DNA of 64,000 nt from Patagioenas fasciata. Its lineage: Eukaryota > Chordata > Aves > Columbiformes > Columbidae. The translations under genes and the position numbers were made by a program. Positions 46,301-58,200 of this stretch are shown in pieces (within the stretch, counting starts at the first letter, position 1; each line of letters opens with the position of its first letter). The DNA is taken from positions 144,707,104-144,771,103 of the forward strand of contig NC_092520.1 of assembly GCF_037038585.1 (NCBI RefSeq). The letters run 5' to 3'. The notes under the pieces were generated by a model. The model made no database searches. It saw nothing but the letters and a program-made list of their open reading frames with translations, and had not been told where the DNA came from.

Positions 46301-48369
46301 TTTATTAGGTGGAGGAGAAATGGCTGTTCTGGGAGAGCAAGAGAAGAGGGCACCAAGGAGTCATTTTTATGCCACTTCTTTTAACCCACTTTTGATGATG
46401 AGAAGCAAGAGATATGTTTGGGAGATCATCAGGGAACAAGTTTACATAGCATGGGTTATACTGTTGTGCCTGGTAGTAAACAGGAGGCATGTGGAAGCAT
46501 GTGTGCATAATGCCTGTTGTACCGGACTGTCTTTGTGTGGGATTTCAAAATAGTTCAGAGACTTAATTGTGGTTAAAAAAAAAGAAAAAAAAGAGAAAAA
46601 TGTAATCTTTGGTGCATGGTACGGAGGAGCTGGGAGAAAGTGCAGTCTGCTCTTTGAGACAGCATCCTTAGCAAAGCCTGGAGAAGGAAAGTTGCATTTA
46701 TTTCACCAGCTAAAGCACCTGCATTTTGGCTATTCAGTCACAAAGCAGCTTTTTTTCTAGAAACTCAGGTTTTATATATGGCATTTGTACAGTCAGCCAA
46801 AAATAGCATTTGTTAGGTAGCGTGGTAACAGAGTCTGGTACAAAGAGATCGTAGGTTGTACAAAGAAGCCCAGATAAGAAACAGCTGATTCCAGAAGCAT
46901 TGCCTGAGATATAGCCCTTAATCCTATTACAGCAGGCAGTAGCCTCTCCAGGTCTCAGTTTGGTGCTGTTTTGTATTTTAAACAAGCAGGATTTTCAGCT
47001 TGCTGCATGGGAAGACACCTTTTTTTTTTAAGGAAGGAGGGGGAAAACTGACTGATGTGGTACGTGCGTGTAGGTACTTCTGCTTTGTAGCAGCTGTTGT
47101 GGTGACAGCAGGGTTAAGGAGAAAGAGGAAGGTTCCTTTGCATGCCAATAGGTGGGGATTGGAGCTCATTTTTCAAATTAAGAGTAACTAAGGAGAGAAA
47201 GCAATACCCTGATAAAGAGTTCAATATGGTGGGAGAGTCCAAGAACAAGAGATGCTGTCTTGGCTCAGCCTCAAGGAGCTGTTCTCCCAGAGGACTGGGT
47301 GCAGGGATGGAAAACAAAGCACGGCTCCTCTTCCATCATGGCTCCTAGGACCTGAGAACAGCCAGGAGCAGTCAGTGTCCCAGCCCAGAGGGGATAAAGC
47401 ACTGATGCTGGAAGGGCTGGCTGCCCACACCCTCTGTCGCTTTTAGCATGGCCCAGTCCTGCAGAGAAGCCCTTAGCTTTACTACTCAGAATTCAGGGGC
47501 ATCAGGTAATTGTGATGATGTCAGCCCAGGAGGGAGCTTTTTACCCAAAACCAATGTGTGTGTATCCCATCCTGGCCCTTGGTGAATATTGCAAGATGGT
47601 GTTTTTCTTGCCATATTCCCAGCACAGTGTATGCAGGGAAGCAATAGAATGCTTAGGCAGACTCCCTACCGAGCTTGGACACCAGGATGTAAATCCATTG
47701 AGGTGTCCATGGTCACATAGAATCAAACCAGGTCCTGTCTCTAAGGTGCTAGGCTCAGACCTTCCTGTCAGTCCAGAGTGGTCTGGTAAAATCTCTTCAT
47801 GTGCTATTTTGACCAGCCACTGGAGATGGGTCTCCAGGGGCATCTCCAGGATCTGGAGGTGGATTTAGACTGAATTATAGTCCTGCTGAAACCAGGAGAC
47901 TCTTCTGGCCATGTGGATGCCCATGCTTCTCTGTCCTGAAAGCTTATAACATAAAATCTTGGGTTGTAGACATTTGTGTAAAGCCAGTATTTTGAGTTGG
48001 TCCATCACTCTCTTTAGATTAGCTAGAGCTAGCTCCAAGCACAGACTTTCCTAATCTAATCCCGTGGATGTTTATGTGAGAGCCCCCTGAGTGTCTGGAG
48101 CTGCACTGTGGATTGTTAGTGGCAGTTTCAGGCTTGGGATGTAACTTCAAGCATTTTCTTGTTCACCAGAGAAAGCAGGGCATTTCTTGCTTATGGAGAT
48201 GTCCATTCATCACTTATCTTCCTACCTCAAGGCTTAATACAGCAAATGATGAAAATGTATCAGTTGGTCTTCCCGCTGCCTACCTCCCCACCCTTACTTC
48301 CTCTGGCTATTTGTTCTGAGATATTTGCTCAGGATTTGTTTTCCCTCTGAATTTACAAGTTTGCCTTGC
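40332..48369. other. Intergenic or intronic DNA, no gene recognised
   Basis: No exon supported. It includes a 225-codon frame on the - strand (40605-41282) that I do not recognise, AT-alternating sequence at 41967-42005, and a possible MIR-like remnant at 44597-44660. The remainder is unique-looking sequence. Confidence 0.5.
44597..44660 (+). mobile_element. Possible MIR-like SINE remnant
   Basis: GATACCATTTCCTCCTGTG followed by TAAAATGGAGGTGATAGTA resembles the 3' part of MIR (TTTCCTCATCTGTAAAATGGGGATAATA), and TACTTCATAGCC matches the segment after it. Only about 64 bases are recognisable, consistent with an ancient amniote insertion. Confidence 0.4.
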
Positions 48370-48467
48370 ACAAGAACAACAACAACAAAAAAAACCAACA
48401 AACCGAAAAAACCCAAAAAACCAAAAAAACAAAAAAACCCCAAACAACAAAAACCAAACCAAACCTG
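48370..48467. repeat. A/C-rich low-complexity tract
   Basis: Almost only A and C on the + strand for about 95 bases (AAC, AACC and AAAAAAC units), without a stable period. Confidence 0.85.
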
Positions 48468-48878
48468 CTATTTTGTTCTCACTGGTATTTGGCAAGGAAA
48501 CAAAAAGAACACAAAGAAGAAAAGGATAATCATTGTTTTTTTCCTGATGATTTAACACACAAGTGTTCTTTTCAGTGCTACTGTTGCTGCTGTGTTAAAG
48601 CATCGTATTTTCTTAGGCATGCCAAGAGCTACTTTGGAGAGAAGAAAACAGGGTGTCTCTTAACTCTGCTTTCCTGGGGCTGGCAGTGGGCTCTAAGCTG
48701 AGACCTGCCCCTCCACCTGGTGCTTGCTAGCAAGGCTCCCTCACATGTTGTTTTGATCCAGGTGATGGAATTAGACAGAGCAGCTTTTGTGCAGGGATTT
48801 AAAAAACTCATCTCTTTGCTGTTCTACTTCAGTGGGAGTTGAAACAGGTGTGCGAAAGTCACTGTACTCATTGCATTT

Positions 48879-48886
<8 letters not shown>

Positions 48887-48909
<23 letters not shown>

Positions 48910-48923
48910 GGTGTGTGTGTGTG
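48887..48923. repeat. T23 tract followed by (TG)n
   Basis: A run of 23 T passes directly into about six TG units; a typical compound microsatellite. Confidence 0.88.
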
Positions 48924-48944
48924 ATTCATGTTCCCATGCATCAT

Positions 48945-48964
48945 TTTATTTTATTTTATTTTAT
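48945..48964. repeat. (TTTTA)4 pentanucleotide repeat
   Basis: Four TTTTA units in tandem, close to the T/TG compound repeat at 48887-48923. Confidence 0.85.
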
Positions 48965-51900
48965 GACACTCCTTATTTCAGGTTGGGGGTAACTTTCCTC
49001 TCCTCAGGACACACAAAATGGTTGGTGAAAGATCCCCAGTGGTTTCTTCTAAATGACTGGGGAGGGACTGGTTTGACAGCAGGGCTGGTAGTTGCTTCGG
49101 GAGTGTAACTATCTGCGCAGCGTGAGCCTCTAATTGGAATGCATACTTTCTGGTTTCAGCTGTGAGACTGGCCTCTCTCATGATAATTTTGTTTTCTTCT
49201 TCCAGTACCCACTGAGAACAGGTGACACACACTGAAGGAGAAAGCAAACCAGCAAGGCCAGGGAGATGGACCTTCCTAAGGGACTCTTCCGAAGGCTAGA
49301 AGAAAGAAGCCTGGGGGTACAGGCGATTTTCTCTCCTTTCCTTCTGTAATGCTCTCAGTCATTCCCTGCCCCCTCCTCCTTGCACAAGAGAAAACGAAGA
49401 GTCCCTTGTCTTCCTTTTACTGCACTGTGGGTGGAAGAGGAAAAGTCTTGCTCACAAACTGAAAGAAGCAGCAGGAAGAGGAAAATAAAACAGCTGAGTC
49501 ACTGCTGAAAAGAAAAACCAAAAACCCAAACTTCAGGAAAGGGGAGGACTGTAAGGGGCTGGCCATGAAACTTCAAGAGAAACCAGGATTGAGGTGAGGG
49601 ACGTTTACAAAGGCAGTCCCTCTACATCTGTGGAGAAAGGGCTACAATGGCTCTCACAGAGGACATGGAGGGAAGCAGGCAGCCCTTGCCCAGGGACAGT
49701 GACAGCGTTCAGCGGGTTCCAGCTGCTGAGAAATATGTGGAAATTACATGCTGTAAAGTCAGCTAAAAAAGCAAGGAGGGAAAATGGCTGAGTCAGAAAA
49801 AGTGGACTATTAAATTCAAATGCATTATTAATTGGAAAACTGCTGAACACAGCTGGAGATTCTATGGGCATGGGTAAACAAAAATATAAGAAGAGAACCA
49901 ATTAAAACACTAATTAGTCCTCTTAGGAAGTTGTCCACGTCTTTTAATGATAACCCTTTAATGTAACCTATGGAAGAGACAACTTATCTGTATTGCTGTT
50001 GCTGCCTTTAGCATTAGTCCTTTGTGTGTGCGTCTTGCTTTTTTGTGCCTATACACAAATCACCAACTTAAGAAACAGCACATTTATCGGTAGCAAGTGC
50101 AGGTTAATGAAAAATTAGAGACTTGGTCTTCCAAATACCCTGTGAGTAGTTCACCAAATAATTATATGCTGGGATAGAAATTATGGAAGTCCATTTTCTG
50201 AAAGAAATGGCTACCAATTCTTCCCTCTCATTCCCACAGCGGCAGAAATAAAGCAGCAGTGCTGGAGCTGAAACTGTTTGCAAGAGCTAACCATTAAGTA
50301 TTAATAACCAAGTAATTATCTATAATGAAAAACATGAGGCAGTGTTTCCAGAAGATTATGCTTTGCAGAGATGGAAAGAGGTTTCATGCAGTCCACTGCC
50401 CTGCCTGTACATAATACACTTTCTAGGCTGAAGAATTCAGCAATTATTGAACAGAACACTCACTTGATTTTGGCCTCTCCAGCTCTGCCTTCACCAATAA
50501 AAGCAACTGTGGAATGAGTAGGGTGAGAAAAAGCACCCATGTACTTGCAAATAGGAACGCTGGCCTCCTTGATTTCCATGTGGAGCTGTTTGCTGTTCAA
50601 GTGCATTTAGAATAAACATTTGCATGTTTGTGTCTTAGACTGTAAGCACCTCCTGAAAATAACAGTTTTTCAAGTATAGTAAATCTGAATGAGTATGTGC
50701 AAAGGGTCACTTCTGCTCAGAGACAATAAAATATCTACAACAAAGAGAAACATTATCAGGACACCAAAAGTCCTCTTGTATGTTGGTGAAAGACTATCAC
50801 GTTGGCCTTCTGTGTTTTTCCAAATCTCAGATTCCTAAGTTTTCTCTGAAACACTAAATTTTATACTCCAGAAACAAATAGTTTTAAGTTCCCATCCAAA
50901 TTTCTGGGCAGATTTTCATTAGTGCACAAACTAAACTGCACGTGGACCTTTGCGTACACCCATTTAGTTTGCAAACTCCAGGGCAGGCAAGAAGCGCCTT
51001 GCTTTAAATAGCTATACTGGCTGGAGTACTACTGCAAGGAAATGAGAGGAATGTTTTTTTCATCCGATGACTGAGGCTTATTTCCTTCTTTTCATGACTG
51101 TACAGTTGGACTTCTAGGTCCACCTGATGTGTGAGCCCCAGCTAAACTGCACCACATGTGCTAAGTCGGCCACTCAAAACACAAAGTTTAGACATGTGCT
51201 TCGAAGTAGTTTCACCATGATGCGTGGAGTCCTGAATTTTGTATATAGTTCTGCGGGGTCTCACAGTGTGAGAATTTTAGGCTCGCAGCTCTTTTGAGAG
51301 CTTTTTTGAATGTATTTTTGCATTAATTCATTTGAAAAATCATAAAGACAAAAATGTTGCAAGTTTTGAAGCAGAGGTACAAAGATGCATTTTTTCACTA
51401 CAAGCTGGGCAGAAATATTGAATTCTTAGACTTCCCTCATATCTGAATTTTTACCTCCTCCTTGATGTGTCACTTGGGATGACCATTACTGAGTAGAGCA
51501 GTCCTGATGGGGTTGTAATAACGGCTTGGCCTGGGAACAACAGCTCTTCTTTTTGCTTTTCTCTGCATCCATGTGCAAGGGTGCTAGACTCCCTGTTCTA
51601 AACTTCCAGTTGAAACCAGATGGGATAAGTTGCCTCTCAAGAAGCATCTGTCTGTCACTGGTGACTAAGACTGAGTCCTTAATTTAGAGCACATGCCCAA
51701 CTTTTAAATAGATAGCTCAAATTAGGTGAGGCAAATCCCACCCACAAGGAAAGTTTCTGATCAGTTGAAGCTTGTGCAGGAAATATGTGTTAAGTTTTCC
51801 ATCACTGAAATTTTTAAAAAGTTGGAAAAATCAAATACCAAAAAACTGTATAAATTGTAATAGCCTAAAACAACCTTGCAAAACACTGGCTCACTGAACA

Positions 51901-52848
51901 AAACATCATCTTACAGCTCTTGTGTAGTGGAGATTCCTCTATTTGCTTTCCTTTCAAGATGCAGCTGCAATAACAAGGCATATGTGATTTTAATGTGACA
52001 CCATAATCTGTCAACCCTGAGAACTAGGGAACAGGCCCATATAAGATAACTAGCTCAACCTCACAATGATAAACATGTCAAGATACAAAAATCAGTTCTT
52101 CCCTTACAAATGAGAGAAAGATGTCCTGTAATTGGAGATGTCATGCTATGCTGAGATGAGCAACATTCCCACAATTAATCATACCAAATACATTATGTAG
52201 TAGTTGTTGCTTGAAGACAAAGGAGGAATAAATACTCATGTAAACATGCCAAATATGAACTTTCCACAGATGCTGATTGCTGTTCCATATTTAGCATGAA
52301 GCACATCAGCATGTGGAAGGTATGCTCTGCATCCAAGAAGAAGCAGAATGATAGCTCAGAAAAAGGCTTATGACTCTGTGGAGGCTGCAGGTAACATGGC
52401 TGGTGTCTTTTTAAGGTCCTTAGGAAACTGGACATTAGGAGCTCCCTTACTGACAGCAAAGGAAAATTTCCCATTTTCCTGAATTAGGGCTGCACTGGGG
52501 CCCTGGTGAACAAGAGATGTTTGGCTGACGATACAGTGGCTTAGAAACTGAAGACGAGTTCAAAAGTTCCTAACAACACTTCCAAACATGAACTTTGTGA
52601 ATACAATGCAAAAGCGACCATGCATATTTGCTGGAATAAAAAACCAAATTAGCTTCAAGCTGGGTTTGTGATTCCTCCCTGACTTGCATGTTTACTTTTC
52701 ATTAATATTGATTCCTTCTGACCTTCAAGTGCCTCTTCTTCATTGTACATGCTCCATAGTGAATAGCTTACTAGCAATAATATTAATAGCAACAGAAAAT
52801 GTTAACAATAGAGACTACTTGCATGGAGAAATGTCACCTTGTGAATAC

Positions 52849-52877
52849 TTTTTTTTTTTTATTTTTTATTTTTTTTA
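52849..52877. repeat. T-rich tract
   Basis: T runs broken by single A residues over about 29 bases. Confidence 0.75.
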
Positions 52878-55560
52878 ATCAGAAAACCTCGTTTGAGGAC
52901 CAAAAATGATATACTATGTGACCTTGTATATAGTGAAGCTGTCTGGTATTGCATGAGTTTTGATATCATAACAAATGGCTGACAGGCAGTGCAGAGACAT
53001 ATGATCTAACCTGAAAACAGCTCAGACATGAGATTGATATATAAGATTAGGAAACTATAACCCCTAGGTGACCCATATGGAAACAAAAGCAAGGCTAAAT
53101 TCATCAAGTAAAACACTTGCTTAGGTCTAGCTGAGATGAAGAGGTTTTGCATTGATTTAGTTTTTGTCTTTAATTTTTTATGGCTTCTCTTTGATTTCCT
53201 TGTCAGCAGTGAAGTTTCCATTCCTGTCTCCAAGAGTGATTTGGGAGCATGGCTGCAGAGTGCTTCTGAAGACACTCTTCTCCCTTGGCATCTGCTGGGG
53301 TTTCTGTAGCTGTGTTGGTTCCTTCCAGTTGTCTTTGGTTTACTTCAGGTGTCTCACTGTGTCCTCATGGGAGAGACAGGTAGGCCATGGCAAAGGTGGC
53401 TTCATCCTCTGTTTCTGAAGGGATGCATCACCTTTGGAGATGATGTTCTCCCTTAGGTGCAACCAGAACGTAGAGATGCAGCTTCCTGCGCTGGACGCAC
53501 TGCATACCTAGAGTTACGTGTAAGATATACAGGCCTTGATGTTCCCTTGCTAACTGATTTCTGCTCCACAGGCTAGCCTGTTCAGTAAGTGAAATTCTCC
53601 TAGAGGGCAAAAATGCCTTTTATTCCATGTTTTCCATGGGGAGCTCATGTAGAATAAGCAGCTTGGAACAGCTTACTCTGAAATAGTTGCGCCAGGAGTC
53701 CTTCTGCCCTTCTTCCTAGGGTGAAATTTGTTTTTGTTTTAGTACTATGGAAAAAGTCCTCTTTACATAAGAAGCAGCTAAACAGAAATAGTTTACAGTC
53801 CCCTCATAAAACTGTAATAAAATTTGCATGAGAGAAGAATTTGTCCTTGTTTATTTGGTGCCCTTTATACCCCCCTATTGCCTAAAGCTAGCACATCTGA
53901 CAGTAATGATGGGCTGTGGATATGGGAATAACAGCACTGTGAAATCTTACCCAAAACGACAGTACTTGTGGTCTGTTTTTTAATTACGAATGCCATGGTG
54001 TGGCATTCACGGCATTGAAACTGACTCCGGGAATTTTCAAAAATTGGGGTTTAAGTTTAGACTCGTGTCGAATGTGTAAATCCATGTTAGGTGTGTTTTT
54101 TTGGAAAGTGTCAGGCCAGGAGACACAGTGTGATGGATGCCCCACTTCTTCAGGCTCCTCAGAAGGATCCTTGCCCTCGGCTGCAATAGCAGCTACCGTG
54201 AGCTCCAAGCATTTAAAAATCATATCGCTAAAGATGTGGATGGAGGGCTGAGATTTTCCAGAGCCTTTAAGAAGTGTTCTACTAGGCACTCTAGATTCCT
54301 GTGTTGTTAAGATGCTTTTGAAGCTTTTACCCAGGAGAGACTAACTTTAGGCACCCACTTTTGAGAATCTTAGCCAGAGGGAAAGCAAACCACTGATAAA
54401 AGTTAGAGTCTCTGTTTTGGAAATCTTCCCACAGTTATTTGCACATCTGTGTATTATCTTGTGTTGGTCACTGTTTTTTGTAGGTGTATGTGTGGTTTAT
54501 TTGGGCTTCTTTTTACAGTGCACCTACCACAAACCTCAATTCAAACACAACCCAGACAATCAGGCAGTCGCTAGCATGTTGGGATCCTATCCAGGGTGCA
54601 TGTTTTGTAGAGGATGAGCACATACACTTTAAGCAACAGTATGCTGATGCACAGATGCACAGCAGGCTGTCAAAAGTTGCCTGGCACAATTCTCACCCTA
54701 TGGCGAGTTCATAGCTGTTCTTTCAATATTGAAGGTGACATGGTGAGTGCTCAGTAGCAGAGACATTGAAGCCAGAGAAGAAATCTGCTATTGCAGAAAA
54801 ACTTGACTTTGACCTTTCCCCATAACTAAGCTTTTTTTTTTTTTTCATTACATTCTTTCAAGAATTGTGAGGCCCCAGAGACTTGAGGGAAAATTCATAC
54901 AGCTCAGGTTGTTTTACCAGTCTGTGCAGCCGTTCAGTCAGTAATAAACACTCTAGCAGGGCAATGATTATTGGAATAGTAGGGGGCATTCTAGCCAGCA
55001 AGCCACATGAAAATGATAGACAGTTGCTGAAATCAAGAGAACTACAAAGCAAAGGAACAAAAGCATAAGTAAGTGAATCATTAGGCTGGGCTCAGAGACG
55101 TGACATACCAAGTGCTGTGCCTCCTATAAATTTGGTGAGTTGATGATTTACCATAGCGGGGCTTTTCAGTAAAGAAAATGAAAACTTCAGGAGGGCTCTT
55201 CAGTTCCAAGAAACAGCACCAAGAGAAACATACCCTTTGTGTCACAACAGCTGACTTGGTATTAAAAGCATTGATACCAGTGAATGAGGCTGGAAGAGGC
55301 TTCAGACTCTCTTATTCCTATTAGGGTTTAAAAACACTAGTGCCAGATCCTACAGTTCTTGCTCAAGCAAAGCTCCCATTGATGCGTTCTTAATCTGGAA
55401 AAAGTCAACATGGTTATTTATGGAGCTGTAGTGCCTAGGGGATATAATAAAAACTGTGCTAGACATTGTACCTATATTTAGTAGCAGCCAGTTCATGTCT
55501 CATAGAACTTGTGGTCTGCATAGACAAGACTGATAAAGCAGATATGGGGCAGGAATTGCT

Positions 55561-55630
55561 GTTATTCTTGTTTCACAGATGGGGAGTGAGGGTTAGAGAT
55601 TGCAGGGGGATTTTCAAAGCCACATAGTGA
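55561..55630 (-). mobile_element. Possible MIR-like SINE remnant
   Basis: TTATTCTTGTTTCACAGATG followed by GGGAGTGAGGGTTAGAGATTG, and later CAAAGCCACATAGTGA, resembles reversed MIR (CCCATTTTACAGATGAGGAAACTGAGGC...AAGGTCACACAGCTAG). The spacing between the two matching parts also fits. The copy is strongly diverged. Confidence 0.45.
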
Positions 55631-57352
55631 TGTTGGGTATTTATTTCCCGTGCATTTTAAAGGGAACTGGACATACAGATGCCTTGGTCGTGTTGAAAGG
55701 TTCAGCCAAACACAGGCATCCCAATTTTGGTGGGATGATGGGAAGTCTGTGACGGATGTGTAATTAGTTTAGATCTAGACATTCCAGGCCAGTCTGCTAT
55801 GCCAAGAACATCCATTTTTGGAAAGAGTTTGCCTCAAGTTAGGGCTGCTGAATACCAACCTATGGACAATGGCTGCCATAAATGTATGGATATAAAAACA
55901 AATAGGAAGAAAAAAGAGTGAGAGGGAAACATGTGGTTGCCTCTTCTTGCCTTTTGCAAAAGCCACTTGAAACCCACCAAGACTTGACTGCATCACAACT
56001 GGATGTCTAAGCCCAGTTTGGTTGGCTGTAGAGAATGCTTTTAAGTGAAATTTGGCAGCTGTGCTTGGAGCATCTAGGTCCATAGAAACCTAACTTGTCA
56101 CAAGAATTTCCAATGACACTTACCATGTTTTGGGAAGGCACCAACAAGGCAGAGAAAAGAGCCTGGAGTATTGGAAAGGTTTCAAATGAAAAGTTCACCA
56201 AGTGATGCAAAGTCTAGGAAATCTGCCTTACATTGAGGCTCATCAGAAGCTCCATGTGTTTTACTCAAGGGAAGACTGCAACGTGATTTAGTAGACATGT
56301 CTGTATGAGCAGTGACTTTTGAAAAGAAGCAAGGTGATTTTTTTTTAATTTACCTGACCCCTCTCTAGAAGAGCCTGTGACTGAAAAGTGCTCTGGACAA
56401 ATTTGGGCACAAAATCTTACTTACTTTGAGACAGATTAATTTCACCACTAGAACAGCAGATTCTCTGTCTCTCAAAGATTTGACAGCAAACCCAAGCTTT
56501 TTCTCAAAGCTCTGGCCTTAGCCAGGCTGAAGTGTTCAGTTCGATCCAGGAGTTACTTTGCAAAGAGCAAAGGACAATGCTGTATAGGAGTGACGCAAGA
56601 TGATTACTGCACTTTTTAAACTCACAAGCTGGGACAGTCAAACAGAAAAAGAATTTTATCAGATACTGCCTTAAAAATTCCTGTAGTAATTTCTTTTAAG
56701 CTTGCGTATTTCTCATCCTCATACAAATGGCTTCTTGGATTGGAGTTCTTGCAGCATCCTGCAAATTTATTAGCCAGCCATTTCAGGCTAATTAAATCAG
56801 TCAACGTAATGCATACAACACATACCTAAATATAATCAAATTAAGAATGCAGGCTCTCTCCTAACTTTGGATGAGATCTGGAGAGGACCCAACAAAGGGG
56901 TGCAATGCAAGGGTGCAAACTCATTTTCACAGGATGGGGGGACACATCAGCCTCGTGGTTGCCTTCAAAGGGTTGAATGTAATTTTAGGACTGTATCCCC
57001 GGTTTAACATATTAGATGTTATTGTGGGACCCGGTTTCCAAAGGCACTGTGTGTCACCATCCCTTTTGTGCTATCTGTGTCTCAGCACAAATCAGCATCC
57101 CCGGTGCCATGTGTTTTGGGAAAGGTTGTCTCATTCCTGGTCCTGAGCCCTCAAAAAAATGGTCCCAGGATTTGCAGGTGCTTTTTTCCTAATGAGTATT
57201 GTGACTTAAGTCCGCTGGTATTGAGCTTACTCTTACTCGAATTATCAAATTTGAAGTGCTGGGTCTTTAAAGACTCAGTTATTTCTAGTTCTAGCTTGAA
57301 TGGAAGTTTGTTTATATGTGAATATTATATTTTTTAAAATCAGGCAAAATAA

Positions 57353-57353
57353 C

Positions 57354-57425
<72 letters not shown>
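57353..57425. repeat. (TAA)n trinucleotide microsatellite
   Basis: About 73 bases of TAA repeat (some 24 units) with a single ATG interruption near 57381. It is one of the two longest arrays in the window and probably polymorphic. Confidence 0.95.
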
Positions 57426-57941
57426 GTGTGAGTTAGGAAAAAGAGAGGAATCAGATGCATGAGCAAAAATAATGCATTATAGTGAATATACAGCCACTGA
57501 ATTTCCACTTTACTCTGCATTTCGCTGTCTTTAGTGGTGTCCTAAAAAGTGTCCTTTTTATTCATCCTCAACCCTATACAAACCAAACTTGTTCTTTTAG
57601 TGCATTTACCCTACCACTCTCCTAATGGGTCATCTGGAAGACAGAAGGGCGAAGGTTTACTGCAGGGGAAGAGGGGAGAAAAAAAACCCCAACATCCCCC
57701 AACAGACCCACCCAGCACCCCATGAATATCGAGAGACAAGCAGGGATGCCATGAGCCATCAGCTGCTGGGTTCCCCTCCACTTGCCTCGTCCCCACCTGT
57801 TCCCAGGCCCCTCTGCAAGTGTGTAATGGGATTCCAGCGAGTTGTGTCCTGGCCGGGGGGTGGGAGTCGAGGGTGTGGGGCAGAGCACGGCTGGCCAGGC
57901 TGACACATCCAGGATGAAAAGTCCAGGTGCAGGGAGCGGGA

Positions 57942-57985
57942 ACAAAAAAAAAAAAAACCAAAAAACAAAGACAAAAAAAGAAAAG
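57942..57985. repeat. A-rich tract
   Basis: A14 and further A runs interrupted by CC, C and G over 44 bases. Confidence 0.8.
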
Positions 57986-58029
57986 GCTCTCATGCATACG
58001 CACACAAATCAATAAAAAGTGTAATGCAT

Positions 58030-58200
58030 CTTTCTTTAATTAAATCCCACCCTTGAATTCGTTGGGCAGCCCTGTCCGGCGGCGACCTCTGCCCCCCTCT
58101 GTTTTGTTGACTGGCACAGCTGTTAGTAAATCACCTGCTGGTGCGGCTCTCCCGGGCTTTAAAGGTCATCTGTCAGCGGCTGCTGGGGAGAGATAAAGAA
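58030..58200. promoter_or_regulatory. Candidate enhancer-like element
   Basis: Within 170 bases there are two E-box motifs (CAGCTG at about 58118 and CACCTG at about 58132), a nuclear-receptor half-site in TTTAAAGGTCA, an AGATAA GATA-type motif and CTTTAATTAAATC. GC content and complexity are higher than in the A-rich DNA on both sides. This is pattern recognition without alignment. Confidence 0.2.

Larger units (their letters stand above)
48468..57352. other. Intergenic or intronic DNA, no gene recognised
   Basis: No exon supported in nearly 9 kb. A T23 plus TG run lies at 48887-48923, a TTTTA run at 48945-48964, a T/A tract at 52849-52877 and a T15 near 54832. The part at 49790-53000 is AT-rich and repeat-poor, with clustered TAAT motifs near 49800-49960. 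A possible MIR remnant lies at 55561-55630. Confidence 0.5.

Noticed and set aside
54335..54380. AACTTTAGGCACCCACTTTT, similar to a word near 19780 (CCTTAGGTGCCTAAATC)
   Set aside because: It may be an old dispersed amniote repeat, but the shared word is too short to define an element.
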